A stretch of DNA of 30,415 nt. Origin: Coptodactyla brooksi (taxonomy: Eukaryota; Arthropoda; Insecta; Coleoptera; Scarabaeidae). Numbering within the stretch: the first letter of the stretch is position 1; the number at the start of each line of letters is the position of its first letter. Below are positions 30,198 through 30,415 of the stretch, piece after piece. The position numbers and the translations under genes were made by a program. The stretch spans positions 1-30,415 of the forward strand of contig JAWQRM010000110.1 of assembly GCA_033557675.1 (NCBI GenBank), given 5' to 3'. Below the pieces are notes generated by a model. The model was not told the origin of the DNA and did no database searches. It saw only the letters and a program-made list of their open reading frames with translations.

Positions 30198-30415
30198 GAC
30201 ACATTTATCTCTTGTCCTATTACACTAATCAAAACAATATTTTGCATATAAGCTATTTATTATATAATCTGGTCACAATAAGGATTTCGAAAAAAATGTA
30301 CATATGGTTGAGGCACTTAACCTAAAAATTTTTTGATTTTTTTACAACTGTAACAAAATATATTTTTGTAATCTACATAAAATTGCGAGTAAAAAACTAT
30401 AAGGATAGTACATGC

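Overview
The window looks like gene-poor, AT-rich intronic or intergenic DNA from an arthropod, most likely an insect. The basis is its composition, one short spliced-looking exon, and a dense layer of decayed elements: mariner, other Tc1/mariner-like, hAT, piggyBac, non-LTR retrotransposons and tRNA-derived SINEs. No operons, bacterial-type genes or intact long ORFs are visible. I do not assign a species.

The best host-gene candidate is at 8.64-8.85 kb. A CpG-rich stretch holds a 27-codon upstream ORF, a GTAAGT donor, and then a well-placed ATG (8782) opening a 23-codon exon that ends on a phase-0 GTAAGT donor. I read this as the promoter and first coding exon of a plus-strand gene. No later exon could be recognised, so the rest of the window may be its long first intron.

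Layout. 0.3-1.5 kb: piggyBac fragments in opposing orientation. 1.5-1.95 kb: a reverse-transcriptase remnant of a non-LTR element. 2.0-3.1 kb: Tc1-like debris and two copies of a dispersed inverted-repeat family. 3.65-4.24 kb: tRNA-derived SINEs, one split by a 5'-truncated LINE with a 13-bp target duplication. 4.7-8.03 kb: an element with long inverted arms, interrupted by a ZBED/SCAND3-like hAT element. 8.6-8.9 kb: the promoter and exon. 10.17-12.0 kb: a mariner with 31-bp inverted ends and probably a nested insertion. 12.48-12.96 kb: Tc1-like debris. 13.38-14.38 kb: an IS630/Tc1-type transposase. 14.8-15.4 kb: a 0.55-kb repeat flanked by 28-bp direct repeats. 16.55-17.0 kb: a 447-bp miniature mariner that keeps the transposase C-terminus. 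18.8-19.9 kb: second copies of the 0.55-kb repeat and of the IS630/Tc1 transposase. 21.98-22.65 kb: a mariner 5' end running into a 0.4-kb GT microsatellite. 23.29-24.18 kb: a second hAT remnant. 25.37-25.56 kb: a cryptic minus-strand reading frame. 25.9-26.05 and 29.27-29.36 kb: more SINE-like sequences. 28.87-29.07 kb: palindromes and a dispersed-motif copy. 30.15-30.2 kb: a tetranucleotide repeat.

No set of genes here works as a pathway. The window is best read as a stratigraphy of mobile-element insertions around one conserved promoter/exon. I did not find a convincing undescribed functional system. The nested elements with recoverable junctions and the candidate first exon carry the most information.
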